Assembly: GCA_013815405.1 (NCBI GenBank)
Contig: JACDGF010000084.1
Span: forward strand, 1-7,967
DNA from: Caulobacteraceae bacterium
GTDB lineage: Bacteria; Pseudomonadota; Alphaproteobacteria; Caulobacterales; Caulobacteraceae
Reading direction: 5' to 3'
Length of the DNA: 7,967 bases
Shown here: piece by piece, positions 1-6,122 of the stretch
Position numbering within the stretch: the first letter of the stretch is position 1
Layout: each line of letters opens with the position of its first letter
Made by a program: the position numbers and the translations under genes
The notes under the pieces: model-generated
The model's database searches: none
Seen by the model: only the letters and a program-made list of their open reading frames with translations
What the model was told of the DNA's origin: nothing

Positions 1-773
1 TGGCGGGGCGCCTTGAGGTCGAGGCGGTAGCCGACGGCCTGGTCGTCGTCAGGCCCGGCGAGGATATCGAGGGCCAGGGCCAGATCGGCGGCGCTCCGGG
101 CCATCGGCCCGATCACGCCCAGCACGGCGGGGACGCCGTCGAGCCCGGGCGGGGCGTGGCCGCGTTCGGGGATGAGGTCGTAGCTGGGCTTGTGGCCGAA
201 GACGCCGCAGAAGGCCGCCGGCACGCGGATCGAACCGCCGATGTCCGAACCGAATTCCAGGGGAACCATGCCGGCCGCCAGGGCCGCCGCGCTGCCGCCC
301 GAGGAGCCGCCGGGCGTGCGGGCGGCGTCGAGGGGATGGTTGGTGCGGCCATAGACCGGGTTGCCGCTCTGCCAGTCGGCGAGCAGGGGCGGGATATTGG
401 TCTTGCCCAGGATCACCGCCCCGGCGGCCTTGAGCCGCGCCACGCCCACCGAATCCGTGGGCGCGATCCAGTCCTTGTAGGCCACCAGGCCCCAGGTGGT
501 GGGCAGGCCGGCGACGTTGTGCGCCTCCTTGACGGTCATCGGCACCCCCAGCAGCGGCCGGCGCTCGCCGCGCGCCAGGGCCGCGTCGGCCGCTTTGGCC
601 GCCTCGCGGGCGCGATCGAAGTCGCGCACCACCACGGCGTTGATCGCGCCGTCCAGGCGCTCGATCCGTTCCACGGCCGCCTCCAGGAGTTCGACCGCGC
701 TCACCTTGCGCTCGGCCAGGGCGGCGGCAAGTTCGCCGGCGCTGGCGAAGGGGTCGGTCTCACTTTTCGGCAT
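1..773 (-). CDS. Amidase signature (AS) family hydrolase, 3' end beyond window edge
   Basis: The gene reads leftward from an ATG at 773 and is still open at base 1, giving about 257 residues of a family that usually runs 450-500. The Ser-cisSer-Lys triad is complete: Lys82 in MTVKEAHN, Ser157 in [16 protein letters not shown], and the nucleophile Ser181 in [16 protein letters not shown]. The Lys82-to-Ser181 spacing (99) and Ser157-to-Ser181 spacing (24) match those of fatty acid amide hydrolase as I remember it. Members hydrolyse C-N bonds of amides, usually in the cytoplasm, and no signal peptide is seen. The start is supported by GGAGG at 780-784, six bases before the ATG. It overlaps the end of the PAP2 gene by 14 nt, so the two are probably co-translated. 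The context of a lone amidase beside a membrane phosphatase, with no gatB or gatC seen, argues against GatA, but the substrate is unknown. Confidence 0.93.
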   Translation of the reverse strand, partial: MPKSETDPFASAGELAAALAERKVSAVELLEAAVERIERLDGAINAVVVRDFDRAREAAKAADAALARGERRPLLGVPMTVKEAHNVAGLPTTWGLVAYKDWIAPTDSVGVARLKAAGAVILGKTNIPPLLADWQSGNPVYGRTNHPLDAARTPGGSSGGSAAALAAGMVPLEFGSDIGGSIRVPAAFCGVFGHKPSYDLIPERGHAPPGLDGVPAVLGVIGPMARSAADLALALDILAGPDDDQAVGYRLDLKAPR

Positions 774-1524
774 GGGCGTCCTCCGTGGCCGCTACGAGAT
801 CATCGCCCGCGCCGGATGTCCAGCCGGCCCTGCCGCGCCCGCGCCGATGCTCGACCAGCCAGGCGATCAGCCACCAGAGCATCGCCCAGCCGGCCCCCAG
901 CGCCCAGCCGGCGATGACGTCGGTGGGCCAATGGACGCCCAGATAGACCCGGCTGGCGCCCACGATCAGGGTGAGGAAGAGGCCGGCGCCCAGGGCGTAG
1001 ACCGCCACCCGCCGCCGATCGGCGAAATGGGCCACGAGGGTGGCGAGGGAGAGATAGACGATCGCCGACAAGGTCGCGTGGCCGCTGGGGAAACTGGCGT
1101 TGACCCCCTCCACGGCGTGCATGGCGATCGGCGGCCTCTCGCGCCCGACCACCACCTTGATGACATTGACCAGGATGAGGCCGCTGGCGCAGGCGGCGAT
1201 GAGCAGGGCCGCTTCGCGCCATCGGCGCTGGGCGGCGAAGAGGCCGGCGACCGCCAGGACGATCAGGGCCAGGTCCACGATCGAGCCCAGAGCCGTGACG
1301 TCGGTGGCGGCCAGGCGCAGCCAGGCGGGGCCGATCGGCCGCGCGGGATCACCGGGGGCCCGCAGCATGAGCATGATGTCCAGATCGAAGAGGCGGGTAT
1401 GATTGTCGGTGACGGCGTCGGCGAGGCCGAGGAACGCAAGCAGCCCCGCGGCCGCGACGAGGATCGCCCCCACCACTAAGAGTTCCTTGCGCGCCGCCCG
1501 CAGGCCCTGGGCGAAGGTCAGCAA
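760..1524 (-). CDS. PAP2-superfamily membrane phosphatase
   Basis: This is an integral membrane phosphatase of the PAP2 (phosphatidic acid phosphatase type 2) family, which removes phosphate from lipid phosphates or pyrophosphates such as phosphatidate or undecaprenyl-PP. Counting from the TTG at 1524 (254 residues), all three catalytic motifs are intact: [10 protein letters not shown] with Lys123, Arg130 and Pro131; PSGH at 146-149 with His149; and [12 protein letters not shown] with Ser191, Arg192, His198 and Asp202. About six hydrophobic segments surround them, starting with a helix near residues 15-37. The start is uncertain. The same frame opens back to an ATG at 1623, but that would overlap the start of the divergent DUF983 gene, so a shorter form is preferred; GTG codons at 1602 and 1593 are also possible. 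The TTG lacks a clear ribosome binding site. The stop lies inside the following amidase gene. The physiological substrate cannot be told from the sequence. Confidence 0.88.
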   Translation of the reverse strand: MLTFAQGLRAARKELLVVGAILVAAAGLLAFLGLADAVTDNHTRLFDLDIMLMLRAPGDPARPIGPAWLRLAATDVTALGSIVDLALIVLAVAGLFAAQRRWREAALLIAACASGLILVNVIKVVVGRERPPIAMHAVEGVNASFPSGHATLSAIVYLSLATLVAHFADRRRVAVYALGAGLFLTLIVGASRVYLGVHWPTDVIAGWALGAGWAMLWWLIAWLVEHRRGRGRAGWTSGAGDDLVAATEDAHAEK

Positions 1525-1554
1525 GAGAGGCTCGGCGACATGAGGTTTCTCCGC

Positions 1555-1560
1555 TACAAT
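1555..1560 (+). promoter_or_regulatory. Putative -10 element for the DUF983/transporter genes
   Basis: TACAAT differs from the TATAAT consensus at one position and lies 61 bases before the DUF983 start codon, in the only space between the divergent PAP2 and DUF983 genes. No convincing -35 box is seen at the right distance, so this is a weak prediction. Confidence 0.22.
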
Positions 1561-1621
1561 CAGGTTCCGGCGCGCGCCCCGCGCTCTTACCACCGCTCCC
1601 ACGGGAACACATATCCACGCC

Positions 1622-2020
1622 ATGCCCGGCCAGACCGCCCACTGCCTTCCGCGCGCCCTGCTGCGCGGCCTGCGGGGGCGGTGCCCAAACTGCGGCGAAG
1701 GGCGGATCTTCCATCGCTACCTGAAGGTCTCGCCGCATTGCCCGTCGTGCGCCCACGACCTGGACCGGTACCCCTCGGACGACGGGCCGGCCTATTTCAC
1801 CATCCTCCTGGTCGGCCATCTGGTGATCGTGCCCTTGCTGCTGTTTCCGCTGATCTGGCGGGCGCCGGCGGAGGTGATCGTCCCGCTGACCCTGATCCCG
1901 CTGGCCTGCCTGACCCTGATGGTCCTGCCTCGGGTCAAGGGGGCGGTGATCGGCGCCCTCTATGCGCTTAAGGTGAGCCGCGACGACGCCGCGCTGCACA
2001 CCGCCGACCGGTTCGACTAG
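1622..2020 (+). CDS. DUF983 family zinc-ribbon membrane protein
   Basis: This 132-residue protein has the DUF983 layout. A short basic N-terminus leads to a zinc-ribbon-like pair of CxxC knuckles (Cys21/Cys24 in RCPNCGEG and Cys40/Cys43 in HCPSC). The family stretch SDDGPAYFTILLVGH follows at 52-66, and two hydrophobic helices lie at about 60-80 and 84-104. The four cysteines are expected to bind a metal at the membrane surface. The family has no established biochemical role; in many alphaproteobacteria members sit near cytochrome oxidase assembly genes, but no such gene is visible here. The ATG lies 97 bases beyond the preferred PAP2 start on the other strand. No strong ribosome binding site precedes it. 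The transporter gene follows after 7 bases, so the two are probably one transcript. Confidence 0.9.
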   Translation: MPGQTAHCLPRALLRGLRGRCPNCGEGRIFHRYLKVSPHCPSCAHDLDRYPSDDGPAYFTILLVGHLVIVPLLLFPLIWRAPAEVIVPLTLIPLACLTLMVLPRVKGAVIGALYALKVSRDDAALHTADRFD

Positions 2021-2027
2021 GGCGCGG

Positions 2028-3359
2028 ATGGTGTGGACGGGGGCGGGCGGAAGGACGGAGTTGACGGCCGACGCGATCGGCCGCCTGACGCCCCTGGCGC
2101 GGGTCAAGGCCATACTGGGCGGATCGGCGGGCAATCTGGTCGAATGGTACGACTGGTTCGCCTATGCCGCCTTCTCGCTCTATTTCGCCAAGGCCTTCTT
2201 CCCCAAGGGCGACCAGACCGCCCAGCTGCTGCAGACCGCCGCGGTGTTCGCCGTCGGTTTCCTCGCCCGGCCGGTGGGCGCCTGGCTGATGGGCGTCTAC
2301 GCCGACCGCGCGGGGCGCAAGGCGGCCCTGATGCTGTCGGTCCTGTTGATGTGCGCCGGCTCCCTGATCGTGGCCGTGGTCCCCGGTTACCGGGTGATCG
2401 GGGCGGCGGCGCCGGCGATCCTCACCGCCGCGCGCCTCCTCCAGGGCCTCAGCGTCGGGGGCGAGTACGGCGCCAGCGCCACCTACATGTCGGAAATGGC
2501 GGGGAAGGCCCGCCGCGGCTTCTGGTCTTCCTTCCAGTTCGTGACCCTGATCGGCGGCCAGCTCACGGCCTTAAGCGTCCTCATCGTGCTCCAGGCCACC
2601 CTTTCCAAGGGCGATCTGGAAGCCTGGGGCTGGCGCATTCCCTTCGCGATCGGGGCGGTGCTGGCGGTGGTGGTGTTCTGGATCCAGAACGGCCTGGAGG
2701 AGACCGGCTCGTTTCGCATCGAACAGGCGCGGGGCGGGAGTGGATCGAGCTTCGCCGGGCTCATGTCCGGGCATCCGCGCGAGGTGGCGATGGTGTTCGT
2801 GCTCAGCGCCGCTGGCGGCCTCGCCTTCTATTGCTTCACCACCTACATGCAGAAGTTCCTGACCAATACGGCCCACTTCAGCAAGGCCGCGGCCACCCAG
2901 ATCACCGCCGCCTCCCTGGTGATCTATCTGCTGGTCATCCCACTGTTCGGCTGGCTGGGGGACGTGGTGGGTCGACGGGTGTTGCTCGTCGCGGCCTTTG
3001 GCCTTGGAGCGCTCACCACTTGGCCGATCATGACGGGGATCGCGCGGGCGACCGACCCCGGCGTGGCGCTCGCCCTGGTGTGCGCCGCGATCGTCATCCT
3101 GGCGGGCTATTCGGCGGTCAACGCCGTGGTCAAGGCGGAGCTCTTCCCGACCCCCGTCCGCGCGCTGGGCGTCGCCCTGCCCTACGCCCTGGGCAACGCC
3201 GCGTTCGGCGGGACCGCGGAATATGTCGCCCTGGCCTTCAAACAGGCCGGACGCGAGAGCGGCTTCTACCTCTATGTGAGCGCGGTCATGGCGGCGGCCT
3301 GCCTCGTCGCCCTTTTCATGCGCGACACCCAGCGCCACAGCCTGATCCGGGAGGATTGA
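2028..3359 (+). CDS. MHS-family (KgtP-like) MFS metabolite:proton symporter
   Basis: This is a 12-helix inner-membrane transporter of the major facilitator superfamily, metabolite:H+ symporter (MHS) subfamily, which imports organic acids such as 2-oxoglutarate with protons. Diagnostic stretches, numbered from the ATG at 2028 (443 residues), are GNLVEWYDWFAY at 35-46 in the first helix, MFS motif A GVYADRAGRK at 89-98, RLLQGLSVGGEYGAS at 136-150, and LEETGSF after helix 6. A second motif-A-like loop GWLGDVVGRR begins the C-terminal half. E. coli KgtP has 432 residues. Starting at the TTG at 2061, which follows a good AAGGA site at 2051-2055, would give exactly that length, so the true start may be 2061 rather than 2028. 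The substrate is unproven; ProP-like and citrate-type MHS carriers share these motifs. It is probably co-transcribed with the DUF983 gene 7 bases upstream. Confidence 0.92.
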   Translation: MVWTGAGGRTELTADAIGRLTPLARVKAILGGSAGNLVEWYDWFAYAAFSLYFAKAFFPKGDQTAQLLQTAAVFAVGFLARPVGAWLMGVYADRAGRKAALMLSVLLMCAGSLIVAVVPGYRVIGAAAPAILTAARLLQGLSVGGEYGASATYMSEMAGKARRGFWSSFQFVTLIGGQLTALSVLIVLQATLSKGDLEAWGWRIPFAIGAVLAVVVFWIQNGLEETGSFRIEQARGGSGSSFAGLMSGHPREVAMVFVLSAAGGLAFYCFTTYMQKFLTNTAHFSKAAATQITAASLVIYLLVIPLFGWLGDVVGRRVLLVAAFGLGALTTWPIMTGIARATDPGVALALVCAAIVILAGYSAVNAVVKAELFPTPVRALGVALPYALGNAAFGGTAEYVALAFKQAGRESGFYLYVSAVMAAACLVALFMRDTQRHSLIRED

Positions 3360-3406
3360 GCGTGGTCCCGAAGGGTCGAGATCCGTGCGCGGCCCGCGCC
3401 TCCTCC

Positions 3407-3450
3407 ACCCCCTTCGGGGTCCCCCTCCCCCATGGAGAGGCATGGGGAGG
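3407..3450. terminator. Two adjacent hairpins after the transporter gene, possible terminator
   Basis: The first hairpin pairs ACCCC at 3407-3411 with GGGGT at 3416-3420. The second pairs 3424-3434 (CCTCCCCCATG) with 3441-3450 (CATGGGGAGG) over a six-base loop, with one bulged C. They lie 48-91 bases past the transporter stop in the gap between convergent genes, where termination is expected on both strands. Neither is followed by a run of T, so a classical rho-independent terminator is not proven. They may be part of the repeat next door. Confidence 0.4.
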
Positions 3451-3458
3451 ATTTATCC

Positions 3459-3526
3459 ACTCCTCCCTTGCGAGCGCGGCGAAGCGGGGGAGGTGGCGCG
3501 GCGCTTCTTCAGCGCCGTGACGGAGG
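3459..3526. repeat. Palindromic intergenic repeat element (probable dispersed repeat)
   Basis: Two stem-loops stand back to back. CCTCCCTTGC at 3462-3471 pairs with GCGGGGGAGG at 3484-3493 (two T-G wobbles). CGGCGCT at 3499-3505 pairs perfectly with AGCGCCG at 3511-3517 around a five-base loop, followed by TGACGGAGGG. This arrangement, a CTCC/GGAGG stem followed by a GGCGC stem and a GACGGAGGG end, is a style of multicopy intergenic repeat I remember from Caulobacter-like and other alphaproteobacterial genomes. Only one copy is present in this window, so dispersal is inferred from memory and not shown here. The element contains the stop codon of the MmcQ/YjbR gene reading leftward. Confidence 0.55.
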
Positions 3527-3904
3527 GCGCGCGCGCCCCATTGGCGGACCTTGACAACCCCGCCTACCCAACCCCAGCTCCCGCCTTTGCGCCCGGGTGA
3601 GCTTGGCCGCGACCAGGGCGTGGGCGGTCTTCAGCCAGTCGGCCGCCTCGGCGTCGTCCAGGGCGGCCAGATCGTCGAACCGCACCCATTTGGCGCGCGC
3701 CAGATAGGGGGCTGGCCGGGCGCGCCCGTCTTGCGTCAAGGCGGCGAAGGCGATGTCGGTGACCTTGAAAGAGCAACCGCCGGCCGGGCTGGTCACCGCG
3801 AACATCCGCCCGCCGACCTTGTAGACCTGGTCGTCGCCCCACTGGATGTCCATCGTCGCCGCCGGAAGGGCGCGGCAGGCGGCGTCGAAGGCCTGGGGGC
3901 TCAC
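3509..3904 (-). CDS. MmcQ/YjbR family protein (DUF419)
   Basis: The 131-residue product matches the small MmcQ/YjbR fold (CyaY-like), seen in [20 protein letters not shown] near the N-terminus, [10 protein letters not shown] at 31-40, CSFKVTD at 44-50, and [13 protein letters not shown] at 66-78, ending in a helical region [11 protein letters not shown]. Family members are annotated as possible DNA-binding proteins, but no reaction is known. Translation starts at a GTG whose last two bases overlap the msrA stop (GTGA, 3901-3904), so it is probably coupled to msrA. GGAGG at 3906-3910 is only one base away, too close to act as a normal site. The family usually ends near RAQRREL (104-110). The last 20 or so residues, rich in Gly, Pro and Arg, run toward and into the palindromic repeat, which provides the TGA. 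Confidence 0.85.
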   Translation of the reverse strand: MSPQAFDAACRALPAATMDIQWGDDQVYKVGGRMFAVTSPAGGCSFKVTDIAFAALTQDGRARPAPYLARAKWVRFDDLAALDDAEAADWLKTAHALVAAKLTRAQRRELGLGRRGCQGPPMGRARPPSRR

Positions 3905-4554
3905 GCCTCCACGCCGGCCCCAATCGGGCAGGCGACGCCGGTGCCGTCGACCCCGCAGTAGCCGCCCGGGTTCTTGGCCAGGTACTGCTGGTGATAGTCT
4001 TCGGCGAAATAAAATTCCCCCGCCGGGGCGATCTCGGTGGTGATCGCGCCGCGCCCGGCCGCGGTCAGGGCCCGCTGATAGGCGTCGCGCGAGGCGGACG
4101 CCGCCGCCGCCTGGGCCGCCGACCCGGTATAGATGCCCGAGCGGTACTGGCTGCCGACGTCGTTGCCCTGGCGCATCCCCTGGGTAGGGTCGTGCCCCTC
4201 CCATAACACCTTGAGAAGCGCGTTATAGGAAACCCGCTTCGGGTCGAACACCACCCGCACCGATTCGGTATGGCCGGTGCGCCCGCCGCAGACCTCCCGG
4301 TAGGTCGGATTGGGCGTGGCCCCCGCCATATAGCCCACCGCCGTCACCCACACCCCCGGAACCTGCCAGAACTTGCGCTCCACGCCCCAGAAGCAACCCA
4401 TGGCGAAGTGGGCGACCTCCAGGCCCTCGGGATAGGGGCCCTTCAGCGGGCGATCGCTGACGAAGGAGGTCGCCGCCGTCGGAATGGCGTCCGGCCTGCC
4501 TGGCGGGGCCTTGGCGCGCTGAACGGAGTCGGGAGATTTCTTGAAGAACGACAT
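3901..4554 (-). CDS. msrA: Peptide-methionine (S)-S-oxide reductase MsrA
   Basis: MsrA repairs oxidised proteins by reducing the S epimer of methionine sulfoxide with electrons from thioredoxin, normally in the cytoplasm. The 217-residue product resembles E. coli MsrA (212 residues) along its whole length. Cys54 lies in the catalytic motif [14 protein letters not shown], followed by [14 protein letters not shown] at 82-95, [19 protein letters not shown] at 121-139, and [17 protein letters not shown]. The recycling cysteines Cys200 and Cys209 are both present, so this is the three-cysteine type. The ATG at 4554 is backed by GAGGA at 4561-4565, six bases upstream. The same frame continues to 4761, but that extension is antisense to the tRNA-Ser gene and should not be used as the start. 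The stop overlaps the start of the MmcQ/YjbR gene, implying a two-gene operon. Confidence 0.97.
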   Translation of the reverse strand: MSFFKKSPDSVQRAKAPPGRPDAIPTAATSFVSDRPLKGPYPEGLEVAHFAMGCFWGVERKFWQVPGVWVTAVGYMAGATPNPTYREVCGGRTGHTESVRVVFDPKRVSYNALLKVLWEGHDPTQGMRQGNDVGSQYRSGIYTGSAAQAAAASASRDAYQRALTAAGRGAITTEIAPAGEFYFAEDYHQQYLAKNPGGYCGVDGTGVACPIGAGVEA

Positions 4555-4619
4555 GGGATTTCCTCGAATTGGGCCGAATACGGGAGATAGGAACGGCGGC
4601 GGCCCAGTTCCACGCTCGC

Positions 4620-4647
4620 TTGTGGCGGGGCTCTCCCTGGGTATAGT
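4620..4647 (+). promoter_or_regulatory. Putative sigma70-type promoter of the tRNA-Ser gene
   Basis: TTGTGG at 4620-4625 and TATAGT at 4642-4647 are separated by 16 bases and stand 23 bases before the mature tRNA. The bases after the -10 box are GCGCGCC; a GC-rich discriminator of this kind is typical of stable-RNA promoters under stringent control. The position and both boxes fit, but no experimental support is available from the sequence. Confidence 0.55.
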
Positions 4648-4670
4648 GCGCGCCTTCCGTCCTGGGTTAA

Positions 4671-4760
4671 GGTGAGGTGGCCGAGTGGTTGAAGGCGCAC
4701 GCTTGGAAAGCGTGTTTACGGGAAACCGTAACGAGGGTTCGAATCCCTCTCTCACCGCCA
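4671..4760 (+). tRNA. tRNA-Ser (anticodon GGA)
   Basis: A 90-base class II tRNA folds completely. The acceptor stem GGTGAGG pairs with TCTCACC, followed by the discriminator G and an encoded CCA at 4758-4760. The anticodon stem CACGC/GCGTG encloses the loop TTGGAAA with anticodon GGA at 4705-4707, which reads UCC and UCU. A long variable arm TACGG-GAAA-CCGTA is present, as expected for serine. The T arm is GAGGG-TTCGAAT-CCCTC. The aminotransferase gene starts 30 bases downstream, and msrA diverges on the other side. An open frame runs through the tRNA on each strand; these are not genes. Confidence 0.98.
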
Positions 4761-4790
4761 CGGCCGCCCCTCAACATCGGCGCGGAGCGG

Positions 4791-6116
4791 ATGGGTACTG
4801 AACGTCGGGACGTACTGCACAGCTGGTGCGTCCAGGCGGACTGGGACGCGCCCACGGTGGTCGGCGGGGCGGGGGCGCGGTTCTTCCTGGAGGACGGCCG
4901 CTCGGTCCTCGATCTTTCCAGCCAGGCCGAGTGCTGCAACCTCGGCCACCAGCATCCCGGGGTCGTCGCCGCGATCCGGGAGCAGGCCGAGCGATTGTGC
5001 TTCGTCGCCAACGCCTGGGGCGCTGCCCCGCGAGCCGAGCTGGCCGAACGCCTGCTGCAACTCTCCGGGTTCGAGGGAGGGCGGGTGTTCTTCACCCTGG
5101 GCGGGGCCGACGCCAATGAGCACGCGGTCAAGTTCGCGCGCCAGGCGGCGGGCAAGCCGGAGGGCCTGATCGTCACCCGCGACCGCTCCTACCACGGGGC
5201 CAGCTATATGGGGATGGCGCTGTCGGGCGACAGCCGCACGGAAGGCCAGGTCGACGGCGAGGCGTTCGGGGTGCGCCACGCCTCGCCTCCCTACGCCTAT
5301 CGCTGCCCGTTCGGAACCGCCACGGACGACGCCTGCGGCCTGGAAGCCGCGGCGGCGGTGCGGGCGGTGATCGAAACCGAAGGCGTCGGCAAGGTGGCGG
5401 CGGTGCTGATGGAGCCCGACGCGGGAACGAACGGCATCGTGCCGCCCGACAGCTATTGGCCGGCCCTGCGGCGCCACTCGGCGGAGGCGGGCGTCGTCTT
5501 GATCGCCGACGAGGTGATGAGCGGCTTTGGGCGCTGCGGCGAATGGTTCGCATGGCAGCGCCATGGCGAGGACGGCCGGCCCGACCTGATGACCCTCGCC
5601 AAGGGCCTGACCGGCGCCGCCGCGCCGCTCGGAGCCGTGGTGCTGTCGAAAAGGATCGCCGCCGCCCTGGAGCACGAGAGGCTCGACACCGGCCTCACCT
5701 ATTGCGGTCATCCCCTGGCCTGCGCGGCGGGCGTCGCCGCCCTGGCCGCCTATGAGGAGGAGGGCCTCATCGCGCGCTCGCGGGCCATGGGCGCGATGCT
5801 CCTTGCCGATCTGAAGCGGCTACAGTCCCGCCACGAGGCGATCGGCGATGTCCGAGGCGGGCGCGGCCTCTTCGCCGTCATCGAACTGGTGGCCGATCGC
5901 GCCACGCGCGCGCCGCTTCGCCCCTGGCCGGAACAGCCGCCGGCGCTCAAGGCGCTGGCCCAGGCCGCCTTGGCCGAGGGCGTATCGCTGGCGACGCGGG
6001 GCAGCCTGATCATCCTGGCCCCGCCCCTGGTGATTTCCGAAGGCGATCTGGCGCGGGCCCTGGCCCTGGTGGATCGGCTGTTGACCCGCTTCTTCCCCAA
6101 TCCCGCCCCGGAGTGA
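4791..6116 (+). CDS. Class III (omega) PLP-dependent aminotransferase
   Basis: The 441-residue product is a fold-type I, class III aminotransferase that moves an amino group between an amine or amino acid and an oxo-acid using pyridoxal phosphate. Visible landmarks are LEDGRSVLDLSSQ at 33-45, LGHQHP at 51-56, the phosphate-binding GGADANEHAVKFAR at 104-117, SYHGASYMG at 133-141, MEPDAG at 207-212, Asp240 in LIADEVMSGFGR (pairs with the pyridine nitrogen), the Schiff-base Lys271 in LAKGLTG, and Thr303 in GLTYCGHPLA. The length is normal for the family. The ATG is chosen because it is the first in-frame start after the tRNA, with GGAG at 4784-4787 only three bases away; the frame is also open upstream through the tRNA. 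The aldehyde dehydrogenase gene follows after 6 bases. The taurine:pyruvate and beta-alanine:pyruvate aminotransferase groups look closest by eye, but the substrate is not established. Confidence 0.93.
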   Translation: MGTERRDVLHSWCVQADWDAPTVVGGAGARFFLEDGRSVLDLSSQAECCNLGHQHPGVVAAIREQAERLCFVANAWGAAPRAELAERLLQLSGFEGGRVFFTLGGADANEHAVKFARQAAGKPEGLIVTRDRSYHGASYMGMALSGDSRTEGQVDGEAFGVRHASPPYAYRCPFGTATDDACGLEAAAAVRAVIETEGVGKVAAVLMEPDAGTNGIVPPDSYWPALRRHSAEAGVVLIADEVMSGFGRCGEWFAWQRHGEDGRPDLMTLAKGLTGAAAPLGAVVLSKRIAAALEHERLDTGLTYCGHPLACAAGVAALAAYEEEGLIARSRAMGAMLLADLKRLQSRHEAIGDVRGGRGLFAVIELVADRATRAPLRPWPEQPPALKALAQAALAEGVSLATRGSLIILAPPLVISEGDLARALALVDRLLTRFFPNPAPE

Positions 6117-6122
6117 AGGCTC

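Noticed and set aside
156..1479. Plus-strand open frames at 156-917 and 496-1479
   Set aside because: They lie opposite the amidase and PAP2 genes, whose motifs are unmistakable, and show no family features.
2033..3520. 495-codon plus-strand frame overlapping the transporter gene
   Set aside because: It is a frame-shifted reading of the transporter, with Arg/Gly/Pro-rich composition and no membrane segments.
3459..3526. Repeat considered as a CRISPR unit or transposon end
   Set aside because: There is one copy only, no regular spacing, no transposase and no visible target duplication.
4671..4760. tRNA considered as an occupied phage attachment site
   Set aside because: No integrase and no second copy of the tRNA 3' end was noticed in the window; flanking sequence would be needed to judge this.
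4555..4761. In-frame upstream extension of msrA starting at 4761
   Set aside because: The extension is antisense to the tRNA-Ser gene, and the ATG at 4554 has a good GAGGA site and matches the E. coli MsrA N-terminus.
4677..4790. In-frame upstream extension of the first aminotransferase through the tRNA
   Set aside because: It would translate the tRNA-Ser gene itself; the family N-terminus begins after 4791.
4667..5711. Long minus-strand open frames opposite the first aminotransferase (4667-5176 and 4752-5711)
   Set aside because: Gly/Arg/Pro/Ala-rich low-complexity products with no recognisable motif; they are mirror frames of a well-supported gene in GC-rich DNA.
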